Positions 1 to 6,017 of a stretch of 6,023 nt of DNA are shown here, in pieces. Location: assembly GCA_021814735.1 (NCBI GenBank), contig JAKAHX010000115.1, positions 1 through 6,023 of the forward strand, in the 5' to 3' direction. The translations under genes were made by a program, and so were the position numbers. Positions within the stretch are counted from its first letter, which is position 1, and each line of letters begins with the position of its first letter. The notes under the pieces are model-generated. The model did not search any database. It had not been told where the DNA came from and worked only from the letters and a program-made list of their open reading frames with translations. The stretch is from Chloroflexota bacterium. GTDB lineage: Bacteria; Chloroflexota; Limnocylindria; Limnocylindrales; CSP1-4.

Positions 1-229
1 CCGGCCAGAAGACGACGTCGAACGCGGCGTCGATCTCCAGGATCTTCTCCCCGGTGTTCAGCACGGCGATGTCGCACCCGCCGCACGAGGCGGCCCAGTA
101 CATCGCGAACCGCGGCTTCCCCGCGGCGCCCTCCGGCGGCCTGGAGGGCGCGTCGCCGGGCCCAGGGGCGACGCTGCCTGCGGCCGGAGCCGATGCGACC
201 GTGTCCGGGGCGGCGGCCATGGCGCTCAT
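1..229 (-). CDS. mvhG: MvhG-like [NiFe]-hydrogenase small subunit, 5' part only (cut by window edge)
   Basis: Only the first 76 codons are present; the gene runs off the left edge. Residues 38-76 resemble the N-terminus of F420-nonreducing (methyl-viologen-reducing) hydrogenase small subunits: a K-P-R-F-A-M-Y-W start, then A-A-S-C-G-G-C with C49 and C52, which in this family are the first two ligands of the proximal [4Fe-4S] cluster, then a segment ending F-D-V-V-F-W-P. The family member is cytoplasmic and hands electrons from the large subunit MvhA to MvhD. Residues 1-37 are an Ala/Pro/Gly-rich extension not expected in the family core. The ATG at 229 is favoured because it overlaps the mvhD stop (ATGA) and has GGAG (238-241) eight bases upstream; ATGs at codons 4 and 43 are possible but less well placed. 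The remaining cluster ligands and mvhA cannot be seen, so hydrogenase activity is unproven; a related 20-kDa NADH-dehydrogenase-like oxidoreductase is the alternative. Confidence 0.87.
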   Translation of the reverse strand, partial: MSAMAAAPDTVASAPAAGSVAPGPGDAPSRPPEGAAGKPRFAMYWAASCGGCDIAVLNTGEKILEIDAAFDVVFWP

Positions 230-813
230 GCGACCGGCTCCACGCTGGCCGGCACCGCTCCAGCGGCCGGGGCGTCTCCCTCGGCTCCCGCTGGCTCCGA
301 CGTGCCCGCCGGCTCCGGCAGCTCGAGGTCGCCACCGTCGCGGCCGGGCAGGGCGTCCGCCTCCGCAGTCGGCCAGCCCAGCGGGCCCAGCGCGCGGACC
401 TGTTCCACGAACGTGGTGATCTCCTGGGCGAACAGGGCACCTTCCCCCGCGCTGGCCCAGGTCAGCCGCAGCCGCCCCGGCTCGATCCCGAACTGTGCGA
501 GCGTCCGCTCGAGGAGCTGGAACCGGCGCATCGTCTTGTAGTTCTGGTCCACGTAGTGGCAGTCGCCCGGATGGCAGCCGCTGATCATGACCCCGTCCGC
601 GCCACCCGCGAACGCCTTGAGCACGAAGGTCGGATCCAGGCGCCCGGAACACATCAGGCGGATGAGACGGATGTTGGGCGGGTACTTCATGCGGGCCGTG
701 CCGGCGAGATCCGCGGCGCGGTAGCTGCACCAGTTGCAGGTGAACCCGATGACCACGGGCTCGAAGGGGGCGGCGGCAGTCCCGGCATCCGTGGGCGCGA
801 GCTCGGTGGTCAT
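226..813 (-). CDS. mvhD: MvhD-like hydrogenase iron-sulfur subunit (electron link to HdrA)
   Basis: A 195-residue protein whose first ~145 residues match the MvhD/hydrogenase delta family. This is a small [2Fe-2S] protein that carries electrons from hydrogenase, or a replacement donor module, to HdrA. All five family cysteines are visible: C26 and C29 in F-T-C-N-W-C, C55 in M-C-S-G-R, and C80 and C85 in G-C-H-P-G-D-C-H-Y. No signal peptide or membrane segment is seen, so it should be cytoplasmic. The ATG overlaps the hdrA stop codon (ATGA) and is preceded by GGGAGG (824-829) ten bases upstream; its own stop overlaps the mvhG start. Residues ~146-195 form an acidic, Ala/Pro/Gly-rich tail without cysteines that exceeds the usual ~140-residue core. 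In some organisms MvhD is fused to the C-terminus of HdrA; here it is separate but coupled. Confidence 0.95.
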   Translation of the reverse strand: MTTELAPTDAGTAAAPFEPVVIGFTCNWCSYRAADLAGTARMKYPPNIRLIRLMCSGRLDPTFVLKAFAGGADGVMISGCHPGDCHYVDQNYKTMRRFQLLERTLAQFGIEPGRLRLTWASAGEGALFAQEITTFVEQVRALGPLGWPTAEADALPGRDGGDLELPEPAGTSEPAGAEGDAPAAGAVPASVEPVA

Positions 814-2873
814 GCCGGCACCGCCTCCCGCTCCACCGGGCGCGCGACCCGCTCCATCAGGAGCCCCTCGATCTGGGCCAGGATCTGTTCGTTGCTGAAG
901 CCGGTGCCGCTGATGGCCCCGGCCGGGCAGGCCGCGATGCAGGTGCCGCAGCCCTGGCAGAGCGCCGGGTTGACCTCGGTGACCATGCGGTCCTCGTGGA
1001 AGACGATGGCGTTGAACGGGCACAGGTCATTGCAGATGCGGCACCCGGAGCACATGGAGGCATCGACCGTGGCCCGCACGGGCTCCAGGGCGATCTCCCC
1101 CTGCTGGATGCGGCCGAGGATGCGCGCCGACGCAGCCGCCCCCTGTGCCACGGTGGCGGGAATGTCCTTGGGGCCCTGCACCGTGCCCGCCAGCAGGACG
1201 CCCTCGGTCATGGTGGCGACCGGGTCGAGCTTGGGATGCCGCTCGATCATCCAGCCCTCGAAGCTGCACGAGATGCCGAACTGCTTCGCCACCTCCTTCG
1301 CGTCGTCCTGCGGTTCGATCCCCGCCGAGAGGATCACCATGTCCACCGGGATCCGGCGCTGCCGTCCCGCCAGCGTGTCCTCGACGTGGATGACCAGCTT
1401 CCCGTCCTCCTCGGGCGTGCCCGCTCCCGGGGAGATCGCGGCCACCTTGCCTCGAATGAAGACGGTCCCCTCCTCCAGCAGCCGCTGGTAGAACTCGTCG
1501 TAGCCCTTCGCCGGGGTCCGCATGTCGATGTAGAACTCGTAGACGGTCGCCCCGGTGTGTTCCCTGACCAGGTGCGCGAACTTGAGGCTCTGCATGCAGC
1601 AGATGGCCGAGCAGTAGTTGTTGTAGGCACGGTCGCGGCTGCCGACGCAGTGGACGATCCCGACCGACTTGGGCTCCGTGACGCCGTCGCGCAGGACGAC
1701 CCGGCCGCCGGTGGGACCGGCCGCGTTCGACAGGCGTTCGAACTCGAGGCTGGTGAAGACGTTGGGCAGGCGGCCGTACCCGTACTGCGGGATACGGCGG
1801 GCATCGAAGAGCTTGAAGCCCGTGGCCAGCACGATGTTGCCCACCTCGACGGTGAGGATCTCGTCCTCCTGGTCGAAGCGGATGGCCTGCGGCGGGCAGA
1901 ACTTCTCGCAGGCCTTGCAGGTGCCCTTCAGGTAGTAGGTGCAGTGCTCACGGTCGATCACCGGGTACTTGGGCACGGCCTGGGCGAAGGGGACGTAGAT
2001 CGCCTTGCGGTAGCCGAGCCCCGCCTCGAAGTGCGTGTCGATCACGTTGACCGGGCACTTCTCCCAGCAGACGCCGCAGCCGGTGCAGGTCTCCTCGTCC
2101 ACCTGGCGCGCGCGCCGCCGGATGGTGACCGTGAAGTTGCCCACGTACCCGGAGACGTTCTCCACTTCGCTGTAGGTCAGCAGGGTGATGTTGGGGTGGG
2201 AACCAGCCTCCACCATGCGCGGCGTGAGGATGCACGCCGAGCAGTCCAGTGTCGGGAAGGTCTTGTCGAACTGGGCCATGTGCCCGCCCAGCGACGGCTC
2301 GCGCTCGACCAGGTAGACGGGGTAGCCGGCGTTCGCCAGCTCCAGCGCCGCCGAGATCCCGCCGATCCCGCCGCCGACCACCAGGGTCGCCGGGTGGATC
2401 GGCACGCGCAGTGGGCGCAGCTCCTCGTGGTGCCGCACCCGCTCCACGCCGCCCGCCACGATCGCGCGGGCCTTGTCCGTGGCGGCGGCGCGGTCCGAGT
2501 GGACCCAGGAGTCCTGCTCGCGGATGGAGACGAGCTCGCAGAGGTAGGGATTGAGGCCGGCGTTCTCGCACGCGGTGCGGAACGTTCGCTCGTGGAGGTG
2601 TGGCGAGCACGCGGCGACCACCACCCGGTTGACGCCGCGCTCACGGATGTCCTCTTCGATCAGTTCCTGGCCCAGGCTGGAGCACATGAACCGGTAGTCG
2701 CGCGCCACCACCACGCCGCGGTCCCGCAGGTTGGTCTCGGCCCATGCACGGACCGCCCCCACGTCCACCGTTCCCGCGATGTTGCTGCCGCAATGGCAGA
2801 CGTACACCCCGATGCGCAGGTCCTCCGGCGCGTCCGGGGCGGCGCTCGCGCCCTCCTGTCGTTCGGCGTTCAT
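810..2873 (-). CDS. hdrA: HdrA-like FAD/iron-sulfur subunit, predicted electron-bifurcating
   Basis: A 687-residue protein, slightly longer than typical HdrA (~650). Domains in order: N-terminal HdrA domain (~20-150) with C26/C28, C64 and C89; FAD-binding thioredoxin-reductase fold starting with G-G-G-I-G-G (167-172) and E190; L-D-C-S-A-C (C211, C214); an inserted ferredoxin domain with C263-C266-C269-C273 and C311-C319-C322-C326; the C409, C421, C425-C426 set that binds a [4Fe-4S] cluster in characterised HdrA, followed by K431 at the place of the flavin-proximal lysine; Q-G-P-K-D-I-P (566-572); and a C-terminal ferredoxin domain with C608-C611-C614-C618 and C639-C642-C645-C649. HdrA takes electrons from MvhD and bifurcates them to ferredoxin and HdrC/HdrB. 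The ATG overlaps the hdrB stop (ATGA), with GAGG (2881-2884) seven bases upstream. The frame stays open far upstream inside hdrB, but no family homology lies there. Residue 121 is Asp where many homologues seem to have Cys. Confidence 0.97.
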   Translation of the reverse strand: MNAERQEGASAAPDAPEDLRIGVYVCHCGSNIAGTVDVGAVRAWAETNLRDRGVVVARDYRFMCSSLGQELIEEDIRERGVNRVVVAACSPHLHERTFRTACENAGLNPYLCELVSIREQDSWVHSDRAAATDKARAIVAGGVERVRHHEELRPLRVPIHPATLVVGGGIGGISAALELANAGYPVYLVEREPSLGGHMAQFDKTFPTLDCSACILTPRMVEAGSHPNITLLTYSEVENVSGYVGNFTVTIRRRARQVDEETCTGCGVCWEKCPVNVIDTHFEAGLGYRKAIYVPFAQAVPKYPVIDREHCTYYLKGTCKACEKFCPPQAIRFDQEDEILTVEVGNIVLATGFKLFDARRIPQYGYGRLPNVFTSLEFERLSNAAGPTGGRVVLRDGVTEPKSVGIVHCVGSRDRAYNNYCSAICCMQSLKFAHLVREHTGATVYEFYIDMRTPAKGYDEFYQRLLEEGTVFIRGKVAAISPGAGTPEEDGKLVIHVEDTLAGRQRRIPVDMVILSAGIEPQDDAKEVAKQFGISCSFEGWMIERHPKLDPVATMTEGVLLAGTVQGPKDIPATVAQGAAASARILGRIQQGEIALEPVRATVDASMCSGCRICNDLCPFNAIVFHEDRMVTEVNPALCQGCGTCIAACPAGAISGTGFSNEQILAQIEGLLMERVARPVEREAVPA

Positions 2874-3865
2874 CGCGTCACCTCGCCGGCCTCGGGCATC
2901 TGCGGCATGGGGAGGGCCGGTCCCTTGGGCCTGCCCGGCCGCCGCACCCTGGCCGGCTCGGCCTCCGGGACCGGTTCGTCGGAGATCCGGGCGAGCGCGG
3001 GACGGGCATCCACGAGCTCCCGGCCGAACCCGACGGCCTCCGGCGCCATGCCGAACGCGAGGCCCATCACCTGGGTGAAGAAGACGATCGGCATGCGGTG
3101 GCTGGTATGGAAATGGGCGTTCATCTCGCCCTGGAAGGCGTCGATGTTCATCTGGCACATGGGACAGATCGTCACCATCATGTCCGCACCCGCCCGCTCG
3201 GCGGCGTCCACCAGGCGGCGGATCATCGAGAACGCGGTGGACGGGCCGATCTGGGTCATGTGGCCGCCGCAGCACTCGGTCTTGAGGGGGTAGTCGACGA
3301 CCTCCGCTCCCAGCGCGGCCAGCAGGCGATCCAGCTCGGACGGATGCTCCGGGTCGCTCCACCGCCCGTCGTAGTCCGGGCGCGGCACCATGCAGCCCAG
3401 GTACGGCGCCAGTTTCAGCCCGCGCAGCGGGCGGGTCACCCGGCTGCGGACCGTCTCCAGCCCCACCTCGCGCACGACGACGTCGAGCAGGTGGCGGATG
3501 CGGAGCGAGTCCGGGTCGTAGTGCAGGTCACCCGCGGCGAGCGCGTCGTTGACCTGGGCGCCGAACGCCGCGTCCTCGGCCATGGCGTGGTTCGTCTTGG
3601 ACAGGTTCAGGAAGCAGGCACTGCAGGGGGCAACCAGCGTGTTCGTGCCGTTGCGAGCCTGCTCCGCGAGGGCCAGGTTCCGGGCAATCAGGGCGTAGGC
3701 GGGGAGCCGGCTGAGCCCCAGGTACTCGGTCGCCCCGCAGCAGTTCCAGTCGTCGATCTCGCGCAGGGTGATCCCCAGGGGTGCCGTGACGGCCTCGAGC
3801 GAGTCGCGGTACGAACGGCCGCTGCTGTCCATGGAGCAGCCCGGGTAGTACAGGTACTCGCTCAC
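2870..3865 (-). CDS. hdrB: HdrB-like disulfide-reducing subunit with two CCG domains
   Basis: A 331-residue protein that starts S-E-Y-L-Y-Y-P-G-C, typical of HdrB, the catalytic subunit that reduces a (hetero)disulfide. Both cysteine-rich CCG motifs are intact. The first is C10, C42-C43, C81 and C84 (C-X31-CC-X37-CXXC); the second is C158, C198-C199, C234 and C237 (C-X39-CC-X34-CXXC). In characterised HdrB these bind two noncubane [4Fe-4S] clusters. The start is GTG at 3865, overlapping the hdrC stop as GTGA, with GGAGG (3873-3877) seven bases upstream; the frame is open further upstream but only within hdrC. Residues ~286-331 are a Pro-, Glu- and Arg-rich tail longer than the usual ~290-300-residue family member. 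There is no membrane segment, fitting soluble HdrABC rather than membrane HdrDE. The natural disulfide substrate is unknown outside CoM/CoB-using archaea; succinate:quinone reductase SdhE-type and glycolate oxidase GlcF-type CCG proteins are less likely given the hdrCBA context. Confidence 0.95.
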   Translation of the reverse strand: MSEYLYYPGCSMDSSGRSYRDSLEAVTAPLGITLREIDDWNCCGATEYLGLSRLPAYALIARNLALAEQARNGTNTLVAPCSACFLNLSKTNHAMAEDAAFGAQVNDALAAGDLHYDPDSLRIRHLLDVVVREVGLETVRSRVTRPLRGLKLAPYLGCMVPRPDYDGRWSDPEHPSELDRLLAALGAEVVDYPLKTECCGGHMTQIGPSTAFSMIRRLVDAAERAGADMMVTICPMCQMNIDAFQGEMNAHFHTSHRMPIVFFTQVMGLAFGMAPEAVGFGRELVDARPALARISDEPVPEAEPARVRRPGRPKGPALPMPQMPEAGEVTR

Positions 3866-4452
3866 GAGGCGGCCTCCAGTGCCTTGGCCCGGGCCAGGAT
3901 CCGCTTCAGGCCGCGCATCCCGCGGATGCGCCGGGGTGGGGTGAGCCCCATCCGGCCGCTGCGGAGCATGCTGATCCCCATCGGCGCCATGGACGGCAGC
4001 CGCGTCAGGTAGTGGCGCAGGTAGTGCTGCGCGGTCAGCCCCACCTCGAAGCTGCGCCCGAACGTCTCGACGTTCCGGATGAACGCCCTCGAGAAGTCCG
4101 GGGCGGTGGAGTCCGGGTAGGCGTGGCTGGCCACCGCCATGTTCTTGAGCGTGTACATCACGTCCGTGATGCGCACGTCCTGCGGGCACCGGACCGTGCA
4201 CAGGTAGCACGACACGCACATCCACGGCGTGTTGCTGCGGAGTACCTGCTCCCGCATCCCGGCGCGGATCATCGCGAAGAGGGTGCGGGGCGTGTGATCC
4301 ATGTCATCTGCGGACGGGCACGACCCGCCACAGGTCCCGCACTGGATGCACATGTCCAGCCGGCAGGAAGGGCCCGTCCGGGCGATCACCTCCTCCAGGA
4401 AGACACGGCCAGGATCTGCGATCGCGTGGTTCGTCGACTCTGCCAGGACCAC
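3862..4452 (-). CDS. hdrC: HdrC-like 2x[4Fe-4S] electron-transfer subunit
   Basis: With the GTG start at 4452 this is a 196-residue protein, close to the ~190 usual for HdrC, which passes electrons from HdrA to the catalytic HdrB. Two classical [4Fe-4S] motifs are visible: C35-C38-C41-C45 (D-M-C-I-Q-C-G-T-C-G-G-S-C-P) and C79-C82-C85-C89 (W-M-C-V-S-C-Y-L-C-T-V-R-C-P). Residues 110-165 are the helical part that contacts partners in this family; the C-terminus (172-191) is strongly basic. No transmembrane helices are seen. The GTG is chosen because GGAGG (4460-4464) sits seven bases upstream in the same arrangement as hdrB, and the resulting V-L-A-E-S beginning resembles HdrC N-termini. Alternatives are ATG at 4488 (GGAAGG directly adjacent, poor spacing) and TTG at 4515 (no clear binding site), which would add 12 or 21 residues. 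The stop overlaps the hdrB GTG. First gene of the visible hdr/mvh operon. Confidence 0.93.
   Translation of the reverse strand: MVLAESTNHAIADPGRVFLEEVIARTGPSCRLDMCIQCGTCGGSCPSADDMDHTPRTLFAMIRAGMREQVLRSNTPWMCVSCYLCTVRCPQDVRITDVMYTLKNMAVASHAYPDSTAPDFSRAFIRNVETFGRSFEVGLTAQHYLRHYLTRLPSMAPMGISMLRSGRMGLTPPRRIRGMRGLKRILARAKALEAAS
3873..3877 (-). promoter_or_regulatory. Ribosome binding site for the hdrB GTG start (GGAGG)
   Basis: GGAGG lies seven bases before the hdrB GTG at 3865, inside the last codons of hdrC. It supports the non-ATG start, which also overlaps the hdrC stop as GTGA. Confidence 0.75.
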
Positions 4453-4689
4453 CCGGCGGCCTCCGTGCTGCACTCCAAGCGGCACCATCCTTCCGTCGGA
4501 GGCAGGCACGGGCAAGGGGACGCAGGCGCCGTGCGGACAGGGCCGGACGGTGCCAGGGGCCGGGGATATCGGCCGCCGACGAACAGGCCGAGGGGGATGC
4601 TCCGGCGAGCGACCGAAGGCCCGCGGTACCGGCCCCGGGAGCTCGGTGGCGGGCCCGGCGCGGAGGTCAGGGGTGGATCGCCGCGGAGG
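4453..4689. other. Intergenic region between saccharopine-dehydrogenase-like gene and hdrC
   Basis: About 237 GC-rich bases. I see no U-tracted hairpin acting as an intrinsic terminator for the upstream gene and no convincing -35/-10 pair for the hdr operon. Short palindromes (such as CGGTACCG near 4624-4631 and GATATC near 4565-4570) look like ordinary GC-rich background. Part of it could be hdrC coding sequence if the ATG at 4488 or TTG at 4515 were used. The hdr promoter should lie here unless the operon is read through from the upstream gene. Confidence 0.6.
4460..4464 (-). promoter_or_regulatory. Ribosome binding site deciding the hdrC start (GGAGG)
   Basis: GGAGG on the minus strand lies seven bases before the GTG at 4452. 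The ten-base string GGAGGCCGCC is repeated exactly ahead of hdrB with the same spacing to another GTG, supporting GTG 4452 over the upstream ATG and TTG. Confidence 0.65.
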
Positions 4690-4705
4690 TCAGGGACGGA
4701 TCGCC
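4660..4705. repeat. Tandem duplication of a 23-bp unit across the end of the saccharopine-dehydrogenase-like gene
   Basis: Two directly adjacent 23-base units, 4660-4682 and 4683-4705, are identical at 21 of 23 positions; the two differences are adjacent (GT against AC). The copy at 4683-4705 holds the stop codon and last codons of the saccharopine-dehydrogenase-like gene; the other copy lies just downstream. Because 23 is not a multiple of three, the downstream copy is read in another frame, where it gives a near-identical terminal peptide (S-A-A-I-H-P against S-A-A-I-R-P). This looks like replication slippage. Confidence 0.85.
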
Positions 4706-5943
4706 GCGGAGACCTCCATCGGCCGGTGCGTGTCCGGATCGCGCTCGTCCATGGCGTGGTGGATCCCGTAGCGGTCCATCACCGCGAGGTAGGGGTCCGG
4801 GTCGAACGCCTCCGGCCCGAGCACGCCCTCGCCCTTCCAGGCGCCCTCGGCCAGCAGCTCCATGGCCACCACGGGGTTGAATCCGGTCTGGTATCCGACG
4901 ACCTGGAGGCCGTGGCGCTGCATGATCTCCTGCGCGTCGGACGCCTGGTACAGGTAGACCTCCCGTCGCCGCCCGTCCTTGATCCCGGAGACCAGGGTCC
5001 CCACGATGGCCCGTCCGACCATCCGGTCGCCGATGGTCGCCGGATCGGGCGTCACCGCGGCCACCACGTCCCGCGGGGCCACCTCCACGCCCTTGACCCG
5101 CACCGGCACCTTGCTGTCGAGGCCCAGCGCATGCAGCGTCCGGAGGGTCTCGATGAAGTCCTTCCCGAGCGCGTACTTGAAGGTCACCTTGCGGCAGTCC
5201 ACCCAGCGCGGGATCAGGAGCACCTCCTCGTGCTCCACGTGGACGCACTCGACCGGGCCGACGCCCTCCGGGAACCAGAACGTCTCCGGCTCGGCGAAGG
5301 GCGTGAGCGTGTACCAGCCGCGCTCACGCTCCCACACGACCGGCGGGTTCAGGCACTCCTCGATGGTGGTCCAGATCGAGAAGACGGTCGCGAACGGGTA
5401 ACCCTCGATGCGCAGGTCGCCGCCGTCGCGCACCCCGACCTCGTGCACCTCGTCGAAGAGGTGCCGCGCCGCGTAGCTCGCGAACACGTCGGACAGCCCG
5501 GGGTCCATCCCCATCCCGAGCAGGGCCAGGCGCCCGCGCTCCCGCCAGGCGCGGTCGCGGGCGAACTGCTCGTCGCCGAGCTTGACCCCGGTCAGGTGGT
5601 AGGGATCGGTCGGGTGGGGCGCCGAGAGGCTGACCGCCATGTCCATGTAGTCGACGCCGGCGTCGAACGCGCCATCGAAGATGGGCATGACGAACCGGGG
5701 GTCCACGCTGTTCAGCACGAGGTCCACCCCGTGGGCCCGCGCCAGCGCGGCCACGGCGTACCGGTCGGAGGCGTCCAGGCGCTCGGCGACGAACCGCGGT
5801 TCGCCGCCCGCGGCGGCAACCACCCGGCGTGCGCGATCGAGGTCGTAGTCCGACACGACCATGCGCTCCAGCCACGAGCGGTCCGCGCTGAGCCTGGCGA
5901 TCGCCTCTCCGACCGTCCCGGCTCCGATCAACAGCACCTTCAT
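4690..5943 (-). CDS. Saccharopine dehydrogenase family NAD(P)-dependent oxidoreductase
   Basis: A 417-residue protein of the LYS9/saccharopine dehydrogenase-like family, about the normal size. The N-terminus is a Rossmann fold with G-A-G-T-V-G (7-12) after a hydrophobic strand, and D32 ends the second strand, suggesting NAD use. G-M-D-P-G-L-S-D (145-152) is the family's conserved central segment. Near the C-terminus, Y-Q-T-G-F-N-P-V-V-A (351-360) followed by G-V-L-G-P-E (373-378) matches the conserved end of the fold. Such enzymes join or split an amino acid and an oxo acid through a secondary amine (lysine metabolism, carboxynorspermidine or homospermidine formation); which reaction applies cannot be read from sequence, so no symbol is given. 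The ATG has GGGGAG (5951-5956) seven bases upstream. It lies 237 bases upstream of hdrC on the same strand, so co-transcription is possible but not indicated by overlap. Its last codons are partly duplicated just downstream. Confidence 0.92.
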   Translation of the reverse strand: MKVLLIGAGTVGEAIARLSADRSWLERMVVSDYDLDRARRVVAAAGGEPRFVAERLDASDRYAVAALARAHGVDLVLNSVDPRFVMPIFDGAFDAGVDYMDMAVSLSAPHPTDPYHLTGVKLGDEQFARDRAWRERGRLALLGMGMDPGLSDVFASYAARHLFDEVHEVGVRDGGDLRIEGYPFATVFSIWTTIEECLNPPVVWERERGWYTLTPFAEPETFWFPEGVGPVECVHVEHEEVLLIPRWVDCRKVTFKYALGKDFIETLRTLHALGLDSKVPVRVKGVEVAPRDVVAAVTPDPATIGDRMVGRAIVGTLVSGIKDGRRREVYLYQASDAQEIMQRHGLQVVGYQTGFNPVVAMELLAEGAWKGEGVLGPEAFDPDPYLAVMDRYGIHHAMDERDPDTHRPMEVSAAIRP

Positions 5944-5957
5944 GATCCGTCTCCCCT

Positions 5958-5980
5958 GGCGCCTGTGCCTCCACGGCGCC
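5958..5980 (-). promoter_or_regulatory. Hairpin in the leader of the saccharopine-dehydrogenase-like gene
   Basis: In the transcript, GGCGCC-GUG pairs with CAC-GGCGCC, giving about nine base pairs with one bulged A and a GAGG loop. It ends one base before the GGGGAG ribosome binding site (5951-5956), so it could shape translation initiation. The pairing is seen in sequence; a regulatory role is inference, and GC-rich DNA makes such stems fairly often. Confidence 0.35.
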
Positions 5981-6008
5981 CCTGCGGGTCCATCCCGCTT
6001 GTGCTACG

Positions 6009-6017
6009 AGTATCGCA
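6009..6017 (-). promoter_or_regulatory. Candidate extended -10 element for the saccharopine-dehydrogenase-like gene
   Basis: TGCGATACT on the minus strand matches an extended -10 (TGn followed by a hexamer matching TATAAT at four of six positions) and lies in one of the least GC-rich spots of the window. It would start a transcript near 6002 with a leader of about 60 bases. Any -35 box lies at or beyond the window edge, so this is weak. Confidence 0.25.

Noticed and set aside
193..1491. Long plus-strand open frame antisense to mvhD and hdrA
   Set aside because: Low-complexity Arg/Ala/Ser/Pro composition, no domain, fully inside genes with intact conserved motifs on the other strand.
2900..2945. 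AT-hook-like R-P-G-R-P-K in the HdrB tail
   Set aside because: It lacks the R-G-R-P core of a true AT-hook, and DNA binding makes no sense for a redox subunit.
996..3293. A 765-codon open frame on the plus strand antisense to hdrA and hdrB
   Set aside because: It mirrors the GC-rich codons of the real genes, contains no recognisable domain and is Arg/Ala/Gly/Asp-rich; the minus-strand frames carry all family motifs.
2874..3362. Upstream extension of the hdrA frame inside hdrB
   Set aside because: The added residues are low-complexity Arg/Gly/Pro with no HdrA similarity, and the ATG at 2873 has a ribosome binding site and overlaps the hdrB stop.
3866..4225. Upstream extension of the hdrB frame inside hdrC
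   Set aside because: The conserved HdrB N-terminus begins at the GTG at 3865; the extension is an out-of-frame reading of hdrC.
4516..4689. Possible terminator or sigma70 promoter in the gap before hdrC
   Set aside because: No hairpin with a U-run and no -35/-10 pair of acceptable match and spacing could be found; short palindromes fit GC-rich background.
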